Positions 63,792-64,000 of a stretch of DNA of 64,000 bases are shown here, piece by piece. Each line of letters opens with the position of its first letter. Position 1 is the stretch's first letter. A model generated the notes under the pieces. The model searched no databases. It was not told the origin of the DNA and saw only the letters and a list, made by a program, of their open reading frames with translations. Both the position numbers and the translations under genes were made by a program. Source of the DNA: Methylobacterium platani (GTDB taxonomy: Bacteria > Pseudomonadota > Alphaproteobacteria > Rhizobiales > Beijerinckiaceae); the NCBI RefSeq assembly GCF_001653715.1, contig NZ_LWHQ01000064.1:24246-88245 (forward strand), read 5' to 3'.

Positions 63792-63921
63792 GCCGCTCAC
63801 CGACGGGGCGCCGACGAACCGGCCGCCGCGACGGACCTCTCCAGAGATGATCAAGCAAGGGCCGGGGCGACCTGGTTCGGCTTTTCGTTCTCCGGAGGTC
63901 GAGATCGGCTCCTGGTCGGTC

Positions 63922-63934
63922 TGCTCTTTGACAA
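63922..63934 (+). promoter_or_regulatory. boxA antitermination site of an rRNA leader
   Basis: TGCTCTTTGACAA differs by one base from the E. coli rrn boxA TGCTCTTTAACAA. It is followed by AGTGCATCTGAGAAAGAGAA and GCGTGGACGGCG, which resembles rRNA leaders of Hyphomicrobiales. NusB/NusE would bind the RNA here. The 16S gene should start a few hundred bases past the window end. Confidence 0.68.
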
Positions 63935-64000
63935 GTGCATCTGAGAAAGAGAAGCGTGGACGGCGTCGTCCCTGCGGATCCGGGTTTCGGCCTGGATCGT

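Overview
The window comes from a very GC-rich alphaproteobacterium, most likely Methylobacterium or a close Hyphomicrobiales relative. The basis is codon use, the gene families present, GC-rich palindromic intergenic elements of a type common in alphaproteobacteria, and an rRNA-operon leader with a boxA motif at the right edge. No tRNA, complete rRNA, CRISPR array or intact transposon is visible.

Region 1 (1-10938) is ordinary metabolism. A 5'-truncated enoyl-CoA hydratase on the plus strand is followed by nine minus-strand genes. Read in their own direction these are a tartrate/isopropylmalate-type dehydrogenase, a LysR regulator, a polyamine-type ABC transporter (ATPase, binding protein, two permeases) interleaved with a type II haloacid dehalogenase-like hydrolase and a DAO-family FAD oxidoreductase, and finally a GMC oxidoreductase. 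This looks like an uptake and oxidation pathway for an amine or organic-acid substrate. A perfect palindrome at the lysR 3' end is a candidate operator.

Region 2 (10939-51353) is the accessory region and the main interest. After gene debris (a coxL-like fragment and a palindromic element) come three nested, related units. Each complete unit has the order: HlyC-type toxin-activating acyltransferase, small AT-rich immunity or candidate immunity gene, then a large protein with a variable AT-rich N-terminus joined to a conserved GC-rich segment. That segment carries a FrpC-type Asp-Pro self-processing module. Unit 1 (12591-18169) has an Imm11/DUF1629-like immunity gene and a protein of about 1446 aa that ends in a stump without the RTX export region. 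Unit 2 (18473-51353) has a 148-aa unknown gene and a giant protein of about 10.6 kaa. The giant protein carries a predicted PIN nuclease at the N-terminus, a glycine-rich hydrophobic segment, the self-processing module, long RTX beta-roll arrays, an L-type lectin domain, two CBM/DUF642-like domains, about twenty cadherin/Ig-like repeats and a C-terminal type I secretion region. A 4-bp (GCGG)3 tract puts its two halves in different frames. A third unit survives only as a tail at 11724-12286. I read this as a mirror-image polymorphic toxin locus: the variable toxin is N-terminal, immunity lies 5' of the toxin, and displaced cassettes accumulate upstream of the full-length gene.

Region 3 (51354-64000) holds tandem palindromes, a decayed IS5-family transposase, and a surface-glycan cluster. 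The cluster contains a SAM methyltransferase, several GT4 and GT2 glycosyltransferases, a MurG-like transferase, a sucrose-phosphate synthase/phosphatase fusion and two unusual sugar-transferase-like proteins. Minus-strand genes run from 58951 to 52070 with 4-bp overlaps at two junctions; plus-strand genes start at 59012 and 62315. The window ends in a probable rRNA promoter and boxA leader.
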